DNA from: Ephydatia muelleri
Taxonomy: Eukaryota; Porifera; Demospongiae; Spongillida; Spongillidae
DNA: 64,000 bases
Reading direction: 5' to 3'
NCBI GenBank assembly: GCA_013339895.1
Contig: JABACO010000007.1
Coordinates: forward strand, 3,696,215-3,760,214
This document shows, in pieces, positions 32,646-44,100 of the stretch. Numbering within the stretch: the stretch's first letter is position 1; each line of letters starts with the position of its first letter. A program made the translations under genes and the position numbers. The notes below the pieces were generated by a model that saw only the letters and a program-made list of their open reading frames with translations, searched no databases and was not told the DNA's origin.

Positions 32646-34490
32646 CTTCCTTGCATTTGACAAGTAATCATTCGAAAATATACCATATCCAGAAATGAGC
32701 GGTCAAAGGGAAAGCTAATTAATTCGCGGTTTGCGAATCACCGAATATTCCCGTATAACTTCCCATAGACATGTATGGGGTACTTTAATACCAAGCACAC
32801 CAGATTTTTCTCAGCATTTGCCAAAGGGGATTGTTAGTACACTACATTTGCCATGATTTTTAGTGGGGTCGCCGTATTTTTCCTATTTAAGGCGTCGCTT
32901 CCCTAGGATTGTCATAACATTGTCCTCAACGTACACGTAGTCAATGGGTGCGTTTTCTCATTACAAATTCTATGACCATTTGTGTCAATACCTTTACGAT
33001 TCGCCAATTTGCCAAAGGAAAAACATGTAGCTAGTACATCGAAGAACAATAATATATATTGAAAATTGGGTCTTTGTATTTAAAAATCATAATTGAAAGA
33101 AGTATCCTATATCGAATCGGATTGTTGTCTCCGTCTCGTGCCCTCAAAATCGACTCACGCGCGGGACAAGGCAAATGAGTATCTCCCTAGCTGTACCAGT
33201 TTTATACAGTATGAAATCGGGCCTGAAATCGATTCTGCACGCCTCCTAGCGCTACGTAACAAGGTTTGTTGCTACCAGTTGAGTAGCCTACATATAAATG
33301 TACGTTATCGTACCCATACGTTCCGGATCTTTTGTAAACATCGCCGGGCCCATTTCATAATTGTATTGCTGTTAGGCTGTTACGTTGGTAGTTTATCTAA
33401 GTAACTGAAGTACAACTACTAGTATAGGTGTGGCCGGAGCTACTATTGGCCCCAATAGTAATACGGCTACATGCATGTGTTTTAATTCTAGAAAATGCGC
33501 ACCGATTAATCGAGTATCAAAGAAGCTGATAGCAGCGTCAACGGCGTGTTAGCGTATTTTATTCTGCTATCTGGCGCTGCGTTGCAACATCCACCACCAG
33601 CAAAACGCCGTTGCAATCTTTCAGGTGAAATAAATATAAAATGCATGTGCAAGGCAATGACTTACGTAGGCCTAGGCATTGCACATCTCTCAACTTGGTA
33701 ATTGCAATAATGTCAGTCATTTCTTACCCTGCACTGCATGCTTTGTGTTTTATTGTAATATTTAGCTACCTTGCGTACTTACATGTATATTCAGTTACCG
33801 CTGTGAAGGCACCGTAGCTAGTGTACTCATGTGAAGGCACCATAGTTATACGGTGTGACTATTTACAAATGGTTTATTGTGTCAGTGTGGTATGTAGCAG
33901 GCTTTGTCAATGTAATGTATGCACATGTGCATATGGACATATGTATAAAGTGGGCAACGGACTCAAACGTGAATGTTGTGCATGTGTTGTCGACTGCATC
34001 ACAGTGAAACTTATTAGTGAACAATTTGAAATAAATCACAAGATGACCGCCAATGTATGGGCGATTACTCGATATGACACAACACGCAAGCACTAAAACG
34101 CATCACACAGATCAAACAAACTCTCAGACATTCTCTGCAACCATTCTCTGCTACATGTACCAATGTAAAGGTCTTGTTGATAACAATGAATACAATAGTT
34201 CAAGGGATGGTATACAAATAGTGCATGCTCATACAAGTATGCATATCTGTGTATGTGTAAACAATTAATATTTTGTATGTTTGTATTGTATGTGTGTATG
34301 TGTGTTACATATGGACAACATTTCAACAGCCCTTTGCTGCGGCAGAACACACATGGCTGAGTTATCTTGAGCCTGAATACCACAAATGCAACAGTGAAAA
34401 ATGTGAAGCCAGAACAGAGTAAGGCTGTTTGTGTATGTGTGTGTGCGTTACCAGTGTGGTAAGGGAGTGGCTCAAACATGGCACTGATCT
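32646..34490. other. intergenic, no gene recognised
   Basis: Open frames at 33093-33404, 33821-34096 and 34053-34268 have no motif or repeat support. 33990-34075 (CAATTTGAAATAAATCACAA, GATGACCGCCAATGTATGGG) resembles 37745-37790 and may mark an element edge. Confidence 0.35.
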
Positions 34491-34493
34491 TGG

Positions 34494-34496
34494 TGA

Positions 34497-34539
<43 letters not shown>

Positions 34540-34552
34540 CCACACACACACA
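34494..34552 (+). repeat. (CA)n microsatellite
   Basis: Nearly uninterrupted CA dinucleotides. Confidence 0.9.
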
Positions 34553-34736
34553 TGATGTGATATTGTGGTCAATTAGTTATGGCATGTGCAAATGGGAGGG
34601 GCTGTGTTTGTGTGTGTTGCCTGTATTGTGACAAATACACATGCATGTACACACATGAGGCTTCTGTAACTTCTACTGTAGACAACTAAAACATATCTAG
34701 CAAATTAACCCTCCTTTCCCCCCTGATCTTGGTGAT

Positions 34737-34865
34737 AGACACACACACACACGCACACGCACACACACACACGCACACACACACACACACATACACACAC
34801 ACACATACGCACACACAAGCACACACAAGTACATACATGTACAAGCACACACACATATACACACA
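34737..34865 (+). repeat. (CA)n microsatellite with CG/TA variants
   Basis: CA repeats interspersed with ACGC, ATAC and CAAGCACACA units. Open frames on either strand here are microsatellite artefacts. Confidence 0.9.
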
Positions 34866-35579
34866 GTTTGGGGTGTGTATTGTGGGCGGGTCGATGTTAC
34901 AGGGGGTCACGTGATATACTCTGCTGTGTAGTGTTGTTGCTGATGTGCTGATATCTTTGAGCAACCAAGTCCCCGATCCTTGACTACGCGCCATACGCGA
35001 AACACATGTGTACGAAGCTTCTAAAATCATTAAAACATCCATAGAAAAGCAGGCCTTCATTCCATATTAGTGATTTGGTGCTTATTGTGTAGTGTAGTGC
35101 TATTGTGCAGTGCCTCTAATACGGTGCTGTGCCTGTGACATAGTGCTATGGTGCAGTGCTTGTGAAATAGTCATGGTGCAGTGACTGTGAAGTGGTGCTA
35201 AGGTCAGTGGTGTACAGTTGTAGGAAGCATGGGGCCCATTGCCACATTCTTATTTTTGTCAAAGTGGACCCCCCCCCCCCCCACACCTTTTAATATCATC
35301 CTATGTGCTTGATGGTGCTGTATAGCCATGGTGCTGTGCTTGTAAAGTACATGTAGCTATGGGTCTGTGCTTTTGAAGAAAGTTTGGTGTAGTTGAATGT
35401 GAACACTAAGCTTACATGTACATGTATTACCATTCAGCTGCTAGCCTTATGTAAACTTTCCAGTGGCCCAGTCCTGCCATACACAAGTAGCAATAATATT
35501 CACTGCCACCATATGCAAGGCTTCAAAGCTTAGAAGTATCAAGGGCATTGGAAAGTTTTCTATTGCTTTGCACTTTTCA
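34866..35579. other. intergenic; possible hAT end near 35206
   Basis: TAGTGCTATGGTGCAGTGCTTGTG-like phrases recur loosely at 35090-35190. CAGTGGTGTACAGTTGTAGG at 35207, followed by GGGGCCC and a C-run at 35269-35282, resembles the start of a hAT-type element, but no matching right end is found. Confidence 0.35.
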
Positions 35580-35690
35580 ACACACACATGCACACGCATG
35601 CACACACACATACACACATATGCACACACACATACACACATATGCACACATGCACACGTGTATACATACATACACACATGCACACACAAT
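35580..35690 (+). repeat. CA/CATA microsatellite
   Basis: Compound repeat of CACACA, CATGCACA and CATATGCACA units. Confidence 0.85.
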
Positions 35691-35899
35691 CAGTATGTAC
35701 CGGTACAGAAATGGTGTGGGAACAAGTGTACGAAAAGGAAAGGTAAAAATTTATGTAACGTGAAATTTTTATAGTAATAAAATTATAACCTTACAAGCCT
35801 GATTTTGCTGGATGCTGTCCCATAGGTACATGTAAGATAAATATAATATTCATTTGTGCAGCTCAGAGGTCAACAACAAAAGGGCATTGTTTGCTATGT

Positions 35900-37790
35900 A
35901 AACTGAGGTTATCCTAATCTGATGTTAGCTATTGAGCTAGACATGTACATGTACCAAGTTCTAAGAAGCAAACACTATTGACGTACATGTAGTACCTACA
36001 TGTGCATGTATGTGGCATGGGCCTTTTGTGCCTGATGCCATAAACTTTACAATCAAGTACATGTACATGATGGGAGGGGGGTGGAGTGTGCTTTGGGCCT
36101 CATGCAAAACCTTTGGTTAGTGGTAGAGGCATTTACGTCTGATGCATAAAGTCCTGGTACTTTTTTTCTAGGGTTCAATATCAAGAGTTGTGTTAAAAGT
36201 CTGTTTGGAACTGTTTCTATGGAGATGAGGCGAAATATTACTCGAGGACACTCCTGTATCTGGTTTTGTATAGGGGAGAGCAGCACCAGGATCCCAATGC
36301 TGAGACTGACCATCCGGAGTGTTCAACACCTCCAGGGATATCCACCTTAGGCTCAACAAATTTACTTAAATACCCCTACGTTCCAATGTACTCAGCTGGC
36401 ATGCACTTCTTCATCAAGCAAACCAGATGGGCAGGTGTGTTGAGTGTACCAAAGGCAGGCAGTTCTAGCAATGGAGGCCTACAAATAATGCTGCCACTGT
36501 TCCACTCACCCCTCTTCCACTTCAAAGTTGGGACGCCACTCGCATCTAAGAACTTCCGCTCCACCTTCCTATCCCTGGTATGGTGGAGCAATGTGGCTAC
36601 AATCCAGCCAAATACAACACTCGCATTGGTGCAGCCACTTACAGTAACTGCTGACACCATTCAGAAGTACATATGGTGCAGCCACACTCATTGTTAGTAA
36701 TAGCAATAGCAGAAGAGGACAAATTGTGTATGTTTAAATGCACACTACATGTTTGCACTAACCACACACTGTGCAGATACAAGGGAGGGGTTTGGGCCTG
36801 TGCCAGCAAGCATTGGCATAACATAGAAGGGGGGGGGGGGGGGGGGGGGGGGGTGTATAGTATGCTTTTAACCTGATGCAGAGGTATTGGCCTAGTGATA
36901 GACTGATCAGCGCTACAGAGTTTACACAACACTTTTCTTTAAAAGAAAAAAAAATGAAAGCATTGGGATAGTGCTATTCCATTGAAGCCCCACGAAGGTG
37001 ATTTGCATTAAAATTAATTTAAGCGTTTTACGTGTAATTACTGACTCTGGCCTGGCCATACACATGTATGCAGACAAAGATTCAAAATACGACACGTGCA
37101 GATTTGATGTTAATCGATCTAGGTAGGGCTGAAATGCCTACGTAGGTCGCAACTGTACTGAAAAGTGCCATTTGCAAATATCTATGTTTTGTATCAGTGC
37201 ACGTGCCTATTAGCCTTCGCGCTTCATTCATCGAGCTGCAAGCAGGCTAAACGAACACGATAAGGAACACACTATATAGGTCAAAAGTGTCCATGACGAT
37301 CGACATCATAGTGTCCCTCTTGGCAGTCGAGACCTACGGTACTAGTCTGGGACTATATCGTACTTTTGTATCAGGCCAGAAGCTGGCAGTAACCATATCG
37401 GGCTCTCCCTCGCTCTTTCGTATCGAAACGCTCGGCCTCCCCCCCCCCCCCCCCCCCCCCTCACATTGTCCGGTTATTAACAGCCTATTAGTATTATAGT
37501 TAAGTTCTATCTTCAGCTAAATTAACTTACTGTGCATATATTTATTCACCATTTTGTTCAATGAAATCAATATTAGTTGAAGGATGACGCAAGGCATTAC
37601 GCAATGACATATTTTGATGAATAAATTATGCGCGGTATAAATTAATTTTTTGTCTTGATTTTAGTTCTTAATGGAATAATTTTTTTAAGTACATATGTCA
37701 TGATCAGACCGATTTATAGGACAATTTACAAGTGTTTAAAATTCAATTTGAAATAAAATTCAAGATGACCGAATATGTATGGGCCATTCC
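35900..37790 (+). repeat. repeat block, inverted copy at 55810-57545
   Basis: Shared in opposite orientation: TATGGGCCATT/CAAGATGACCG edge text, the AAATTATGCGCG region (37620), GGTCAAAAGTGTCCATGACG (37279), the GCCTAGTGATAGACTGATC region (36888), TGGTATGGTGGAGC (36577) and CTATGGAGATGA (36218). It contains a G-run at 36830-36853 and a C-run at 37440-37460. Open frames in the middle of both copies keep MHFFIK, SPLFHFK, FRSTFL, LVWWS and VATIQPN, but with frame changes. Probably an unclassified transposon. Confidence 0.6.
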
Positions 37791-37809
37791 TGGATATGCA
37801 CTGTACTAT

Positions 37810-39487
37810 ATACAGTTACTACTGAACTGCTGTGTGTGCATGTTCGTATATGCATGTATTTATGCTTGTGTTACAACGACTTGAGTGTATGTACGAGTGT
37901 CTAGAGTATTAATAATGTGTTCGTATTCACTTTTATAAGTACATGGACTATGTGTGTATTTTTGTGTGGCAGTTGTTTGTATGTGTTGTCTTGTTTTCAG
38001 CTAGGCTTGTGAAAGTATACTGTACATGTATACATTTGTGACATGTAGGCTAAGAGTATAGGGTAGCTGTTTAAATATTGGGTGATATGCTTTTGTATGC
38101 ACATGCCACCAAATTTAATGATTCGCTCTGATCATAGTTACGTACATGTTGGTCAATGAGACATCCCATTCACCCGTTCTCAAAGCCGTTGCCATGGTAT
38201 TATATACGGTAGCAAGTCATGCACGTGCATGCTATGTAAGAGTGTCCAAAACATCTAAAACTGCAGTTTTGATAGGTTTGCGTTCCCTACGACATATTCG
38301 AGCCACAGAGATGTGGATTATAACTGTTGCACCCGAAGCCATACTCCAGAGAGCAAAACACACCACATTAGCGATATACATTCCTTCATTTGGTGTTGAA
38401 TGTTGGGTTGTATAAACGTGAAATATGAACACCGGTATTTCAAACATGAAGAATAGTATAGGAAAAGCAGCCAATGGAAGTAGTTGATTTAGAGCCTTCC
38501 AAAACTGGTCGCCATCGGTGATTGGTTCGTACTTAGATCTCTGACGTACTTGACCGGCCAGTTTTATCACCATGACAACCATGGCTGTGGATGCGGCTAT
38601 CAGCATAAGCATTGCGGGACCATCCCAGAGGGCGAGCCTCTCAATGAATGCAACACTTGTGTTGGCATAAATATTGCATATATTGCCATCAGTGTTCAGC
38701 CCATAAGCATGGGTTACCAGAGGTACAATGGCTATCAACGCTGGTACGAGTAGCGAGGTCACAACGTACAACACTTCAAGCTTCTTCAGGTTCTTGTGGA
38801 GCACCGCAAAACAGAAGAGATGAAAGGTCACGCACATCGTGAATAGCAGCTTCGTCCATTCTGTGTACACCTGCAGCAGTCCAATAGCAGTACATACGCG
38901 ACCATAGATGTTAGGCGATTTGTCGTGATTAATTAACACCACCTGCATAGCTGCAACAGTTGCCATCGCCAGCGCAGATAGTACTTGGTAGAGTGCCAGT
39001 CGGTAGACGAGCTTTTTGTACAGCTTTAGACGTCGTATAACGATGGTTGCCACTAGACACACGAGCAAGGAGATACCGTTGGCCACTGCTACAGCTGCAT
39101 GATTGAAAATGTTCGTTGCGCTGGAATTAACCATATTTTAGACTCCTATCATCGAGCGCAACGGAGGAACGGAGGAGACGCGCGATCTAGGAGGCTTACA
39201 AGTTCCAACACAAGAAGGCCGTAGGGTGGACGAGGTGTAGTCGCCAGAGTCAAAATATTGAAATAATTAACCCAGTGTACACAGAAACAGCACGTAAATC
39301 GAAAACAAGTGAAAAATAGTACTGAAAACAGATGCAGTTAAGGTATCCGCAGCCATTAGTGAGCGCTTGGATCACGTTGAATCCGAAAACAATGTTATAG
39401 AGGATTTTCTCACGAGTGTCATGTGGCATTTTCCCCTAGCTATTGGGCTATTTTAGTAATTAATCGTACAACCCTACCGATGACAAA
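37810..39487. repeat. segmental duplicate of 23590-26577
   Basis: Flanks and gene of receptor copy 4 match those of copy 3 in order and orientation. The only large difference is the 1.25-kb N-RAG-like insertion present in the other copy at 25134-26383. Confidence 0.85.
38232..39134 (-). CDS. seven-transmembrane receptor, copy 4 (intact, short-tail subgroup)
   Basis: 300 residues, MVNSSATNIFNHAAVAVANG to DVLDTLT. Same segments and motifs as copy 3 (RVCTAIGLLQVYTEWTKLLF, NICNIYANTSVAFIERLALW, RQRSKYEPITDGDQFWKAL), with substitutions in TM2, TM6 and the tail. The upstream 39135-39290 is the duplicated 5' flank shared with copy 3. No defect seen. Confidence 0.8.
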   Translation of the reverse strand: MVNSSATNIFNHAAVAVANGISLLVCLVATIVIRRLKLYKKLVYRLALYQVLSALAMATVAAMQVVLINHDKSPNIYGRVCTAIGLLQVYTEWTKLLFTMCVTFHLFCFAVLHKNLKKLEVLYVVTSLLVPALIAIVPLVTHAYGLNTDGNICNIYANTSVAFIERLALWDGPAMLMLIAASTAMVVMVIKLAGQVRQRSKYEPITDGDQFWKALNQLLPLAAFPILFFMFEIPVFIFHVYTTQHSTPNEGMYIANVVCFALWSMASGATVIIHISVARICRRERKPIKTAVLDVLDTLT

Positions 39488-40040
39488 AAGGTGGGGTGAA
39501 CGAATGCATGCAAACTGTTCTGGGGGTATGTATAAAATATATATATATATTTTTTTGAGGGGGGGGGGGGGGGGGGGGGGGGGGTTGGGAAGGGGTGTAC
39601 AAGTATATATAAATCATGGGATGATGGGTAGTGGACTGAGACATACACCTGTACTGCTGTCCCAGAGGGTTAATAAATTACATCCTTTAGTGTCCAGGGA
39701 CGAGCAATAAATCATGTCTTGGGGGTGGAGGGTGGGGGGCGGGAAGCTATGTCATGTCCTGGAGGGTAGTGAATGGGATACAATGCTAACATCCTATAGT
39801 GTGTAACCGTACCAATTTGTTTTTGTTTACCGCTCGTATTGACTTTTATTGACTACCGCGTCCTCCTTTTTTTTTAAAATTGTTACAAAACGTTCATAAT
39901 TTTTCGTAATATGAACGGTATCTGCACATATATGATGTACCATTATAATGTATTTCCACGCTCTTTTCCAGCTATGGTAATTTTGTAACTTAAATACCAA
40001 TTTGAAAAATTCGTGTGTAAAGTGCCAATTATTGCATGTA
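39488..40040. other. spacer with poly-G run
   Basis: An AT repeat followed by G-runs at 39558-39584. The sequence is absent from the first copy of the duplication, so it is an insertion here or a deletion there. No gene. Confidence 0.4.
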
Positions 40041-40437
40041 CCTTTGGTAACCCACGCATATGGGCTGAGCTCTGCATGCTGGCTATTATATGCAATGTTT
40101 ATGCCAACACAAGTGTTGCATTCATTGAGAAGCTTGCCCTCTGGGATGGTCCCGCACTGCTTATGCTGATAGCAGCATGGTTGTCATGGCGATTAAACTG
40201 GTCAGTCAGGTGTGTCGGAGATCTAAGTACGAACCAATCACCGATGGTGATCAGTACTGGAAGGCTCTCAAATAGCTCCTTCCACTGTTGTTCTTCATCT
40301 TTGAAATACCGGTGCTCATATATCATGTTACAACTTTCAGTTTCAAATGAAGGGATGCTGATTGCTGTTGGCGTTTCTTCTTCTCTGTGGAGTGCGTCTT
40401 CGGGTTGCAACGTTATAATGTGTTGCTCAGACATCTG
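40041..40437 (+). pseudogene. receptor (7TM) fragment, TM4-TM7
   Basis: The plus strand begins at LVTHAYGLS-equivalent text and runs through VYANTSVAFIEKLALWDGPA (40104-40160), a frame change near 40180, the EPITDGDQYWKALK-stop stretch, FIFEIPVLIYH in another frame, and SLWSASSG. Several frameshifts and a TAG. Closest to the fragment at 26594-26790. Confidence 0.8.
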
Positions 40438-41559
40438 GCAGTAAAGATATCTAACCCGAGCAAAAATTTCGGTCTCTCTTTCATTGTATGCACAACATGT
40501 GCAACTGACTCGCGTTTTCTTACCCGCCCCGTCTAGCGTGTAATGAAGTATACTTTTTGTATTGCGCATCAATATAGTACCGTATTTGACATCGAGAACA
40601 GCTGTTAAAGGAATGGGACCTCCTACATAGACATTGCAATTATTGAGGGGACAGACTTAATAAATTCACATTATCCTCTTCGATATACAGTCCATGTTGC
40701 ATGTGTTGTTTTACTTAATGCTGCTGGAAATATCGCACAGTTCAAAAGTAACAATGTAGACTACACTGTACATGCATGTGTAATAATGACTACATACACC
40801 ACGTTGCGTCCATTCGATGAGTGCACCCAGTAAAATCTATACATTCTACTCTTATGTTTAGAAATTGGTATCTATGATTGTTTCTACCACTTAGTGCTAA
40901 TAGCACTTCCCTTTCAATACTGAATAGGATCAACAACCGATAAGCTTTTGAGCTTATCCGTAATTTATTTTTATTGAATAATAACCGAAATGTCTCAAAG
41001 TGTATGGATAAAACTTCCCAAGATAAGCTTACTCGAGGTGATGATTATCGAGGGGTGTGTTCACTGGATACTGATGAGACGCGCCCATTTTTAGTTTTTT
41101 TTTTTTTCTCACATGCGTATCTACTACTACATTTTGCATGCTTCTGGTTGGTACTGATTACAAATGTATTGTGACAATTGTACTCTGAATTACCTTCTTA
41201 GGGTCCGAAGTTGGTTCCAAGGCATACCTATCGCATCTTTCATGGCAAGTCCTGTGAACGAAGACGGTTTCACTAAACAATGTGGTTCTCCTGCCAACGA
41301 AAGAGCCTCAGCCGGCCTTGTTCTATTCAAACGCATGTGCAAAAAGAAAAAAAAAATGGCGAGTGAAGACGAAGAACGAATCTCGAACGGATTGCAAACC
41401 AAATTACAATCCCATTCTATAATGAGGGCCCAGTTACTTGTCTCGTAGCCAAAAGTGGGGACGAAACCTTAATGCCCAATATTTCAATGCAATGAAACGC
41501 CCAGGGTTCTGTTACGTTATATTTATTTTCAATTGAAACCTTGACGACCATTAGTGATC
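40438..41559. other. intergenic; weak candidate first exon at 41356
   Basis: ATG at about 41356 after an A-run opens MASEDEERISNGLQTKLQSH and runs to 41448. It could be the first exon of a gene, but no continuation is seen and support is weak. The rest shows no recognised feature. Confidence 0.25.
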
Positions 41560-42345
41560 AAGATGGCATTGGTAACGTAACATGATATTGTTCAACTGTT
41601 CCCCGAACCAGAAAAGTCTATGTAATGGAAAAAAAGAATGGCATAAAGAAGTGTACCTTTGTGCTGCAAATCATTATAAATGGTGGCAACTCAATTTGTT
41701 AAGAGTTAAATTTTAAAATAAGTGGAATACAATAAATAGGTCAGAAAAAATATAAATTTTGTATACGTTACTATTGGAAAATTGAATTTTGTTTTCCCGA
41801 ACCGAAATGTTCAATGTTATGGAATATACAGCATATTCGCATTAAACAACCTTTCTAAACATATAAACAACGTTGGCAAGTTTCATAACATGTGCCTAAT
41901 TAATGAAAATCAAGAGTAGTCCATTTCCATACATTTAAAAGCTCGAATTCTAACTTTGTGACTAAATTAGAATCATTACTACATAGCAACTAAACACAAA
42001 TTTAAATTACATTAGATCTATGTAATTGCAATGGAACACACGCCATAGGACATCCCTTTAACATCATTACTTTACTGGAGACTGCCGATTTCTGCGTATG
42101 AGTCACTATACTCTGTGAATTCCAATCTCAATACGAAATGCTCTTTCAGCCCTCATAGTGCAATAGTCCAGTAGAGCCCATCACTATTTGCATGTAGCAT
42201 TCTTATAATGTACGGGCATATCGTTAACAAACTTGTAGTGCATGTGGCGGGCACGCGCGTACGCTTTCTCATATCAGATAACCCTATTCCCCCGTAACAC
42301 CACGCACGCCTGTTAAAATAAAGATTGACTAGGACTCCAATTTTT

Positions 42346-42566
42346 CAAAATTGCTCCACGATTAAAATGTTATAAAAATGCATCGCGTTTGAATCGCTAT
42401 AACTTCCCAACGGATAACGCTATTGACTTCCTATTTTCAACACTTCATAGTGAAATGGTGTAGTATGAAGTCTTGAAAATAGGAAGTCGATAGCGCTATC
42501 CGTCGGGAAGTTATAGCGATTCAAACGCGATGCATTGTTATAACATTTTAACCGTGGGGCAATTTT
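42346..42566. mobile_element. foldback MITE upstream of receptor copy 5
   Basis: AAAATTGC-CCACG ends, and arms of about 95 bp (GTTATA..GCATCGCGTTTGAATCGC..) complementary around a short centre at about 42450. Missing at the same point in unit 2 (48340), so it inserted after the duplication, or was lost there. Confidence 0.8.
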
Positions 42567-42912
42567 CGCGGAAACTGTCCCATACATGTATACATCTATA
42601 TGCAGTTCATTCGCCGGGCACTGAAGGTGTCTTCCAGTTTCAATAAATTAAAGCATGTTCGTGCTTATCATTATCAGTACAGAGCATTATCATTTCGCAC
42701 ATGCCGTTTCAGTTGCGAAACGAAAATGATCATAACACAGCTACAGGTTCTGAACATACTTCACGTCATGTTAACGTGCACGCGTCACTCCCGTGACGCA
42801 TTCAGCAGAATATATACCCCGCACATCTTTAGCTTGTACTAACTTGTATCTGTATCGCAAGCTGTGTGGCTGTTAATTAATTAGCGGCTAGGCTCGTAGC
42901 AGAGTCCTAAAG

Positions 42913-43869
42913 ATGAATGATTCCAGCATAGGGATTTTCAATCATGCCATTTTCGCTGGAACCAACGGCGTTTCCGTAGTCGTGTGTCTAGTGGCAGCCA
43001 TTTTGGTGCTTCTTCTAAAGCTGTACGGAAAGCTCGTCTACCGACTGGCTCTCTATCAAGTACTGTCTGCGCTGGCGATGGCATCTGTAGAAGCTATGCA
43101 GGTGGTGCTCATCAACTACGAGAAATCGCCTAACAACTATCGTCGCTTTTGTACTGCTATAGGATTTCTGGTGCAGTACACTATCTGGATGAAGTTACTC
43201 TTCACGATGTGGGTGACCTTTCATCTCTTCTGTTTCGCAGTACTCCACAAGAATCTGAAGAAGCTAGAAGTGTTGTACGTTGTGACCTCGCTACTCGTAC
43301 CAATGGTTATATCTATTATACCTCTGGTAACCAATAGTTACGGGAGGAGTCCTGATGGCAATATATGCTGCATTTACGCTAATACAAATGCTTCATTCAT
43401 TGAGAGGCTTGCCCTCTGGGATGGTCCCGCAATGACTATACTGATAGCTGCATCCATAGCCATGGTTGTCATGGTGATAATACTGGCGAATCAAGTGTGT
43501 CGGAGATCCAAATACGAACCAATTACCGATAGTGACGAACACTGGAAGGCTCTCAAACAGCTCCTCCCATTGGCTGCTTTCCCAGTGTTGTTCTTCGTTT
43601 TTGAAATGCCGGTATTCATGTATAATCTTTACACAACCCAACACTCAACACCAAATGAAGGAATGTTTATCGCTGATGTGATATGTTTTTCTCTCTGGAG
43701 TATGGCTTCGGGTGCAACAGTTATAATCCACATCTCTGTGGCTCGGATATGTGACAGGAAACACAAACCAAACAATGTTTCAGTCTCTTGCCTAGCAGTT
43801 ACACAGCACTCGACGCACACAATTATAAACAGTGAAACTCACGTCTCTTTGCTGACCGCTAGCGTGTGA
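42913..43869 (+). CDS. seven-transmembrane receptor, copy 5 (intact)
   Basis: 318 residues, MNDSSIGIFNHAIFAGTNG to VSLLTASV. Seven hydrophobic segments. TM3 has RFCTAIGFLVQYTIWMKLLF, ECL2 NICCIYANTNASFIERLALW, the inner loop RRSKYEPITDSDEHWKAL, TM6 PVLFFVFEMPVFMYN, and TM7 ends HISVARICDRKHK. The one extra Cys in ECL2 (CC) and the MNDSS start define a third subgroup, on the opposite strand to copies 1-4. Upstream 42600-42912 is shared with unit 2. Confidence 0.8.
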   Translation: MNDSSIGIFNHAIFAGTNGVSVVVCLVAAILVLLLKLYGKLVYRLALYQVLSALAMASVEAMQVVLINYEKSPNNYRRFCTAIGFLVQYTIWMKLLFTMWVTFHLFCFAVLHKNLKKLEVLYVVTSLLVPMVISIIPLVTNSYGRSPDGNICCIYANTNASFIERLALWDGPAMTILIAASIAMVVMVIILANQVCRRSKYEPITDSDEHWKALKQLLPLAAFPVLFFVFEMPVFMYNLYTTQHSTPNEGMFIADVICFSLWSMASGATVIIHISVARICDRKHKPNNVSVSCLAVTQHSTHTIINSETHVSLLTASV

Positions 43870-44018
43870 TGTTTAGCATGCTTTCGATTGTAGCTGTATT
43901 TTTATGATGATTTGTGCATGTGTATGTGATGTGGACTGTAGCAACGTTGTTATACTGCACATGATTCCGTTTGTCAGCATGTACAGTCATGTATGTGTGG
44001 CGGTGTTGCACAAAGCCA

Positions 44019-44019
<1 letters not shown>

Positions 44020-44080
<61 letters not shown>

Positions 44081-44100
44081 GTGTGCGTGTGTGTGTGTAT
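44020..44100 (+). repeat. (TG)n microsatellite
   Basis: GTGTGT run with a few CGTG variants in the 3' flank of receptor copy 5; the unit-2 counterpart is at 49920-50068. Confidence 0.9.

Noticed and set aside
34093-35774. Cys/Val- or His/Thr-rich open frames in the CA/TG tracts (also 43904-44146, 49775-50169, 50608-50847, 57428-57793)
   Set aside because: Translations of dinucleotide microsatellites.
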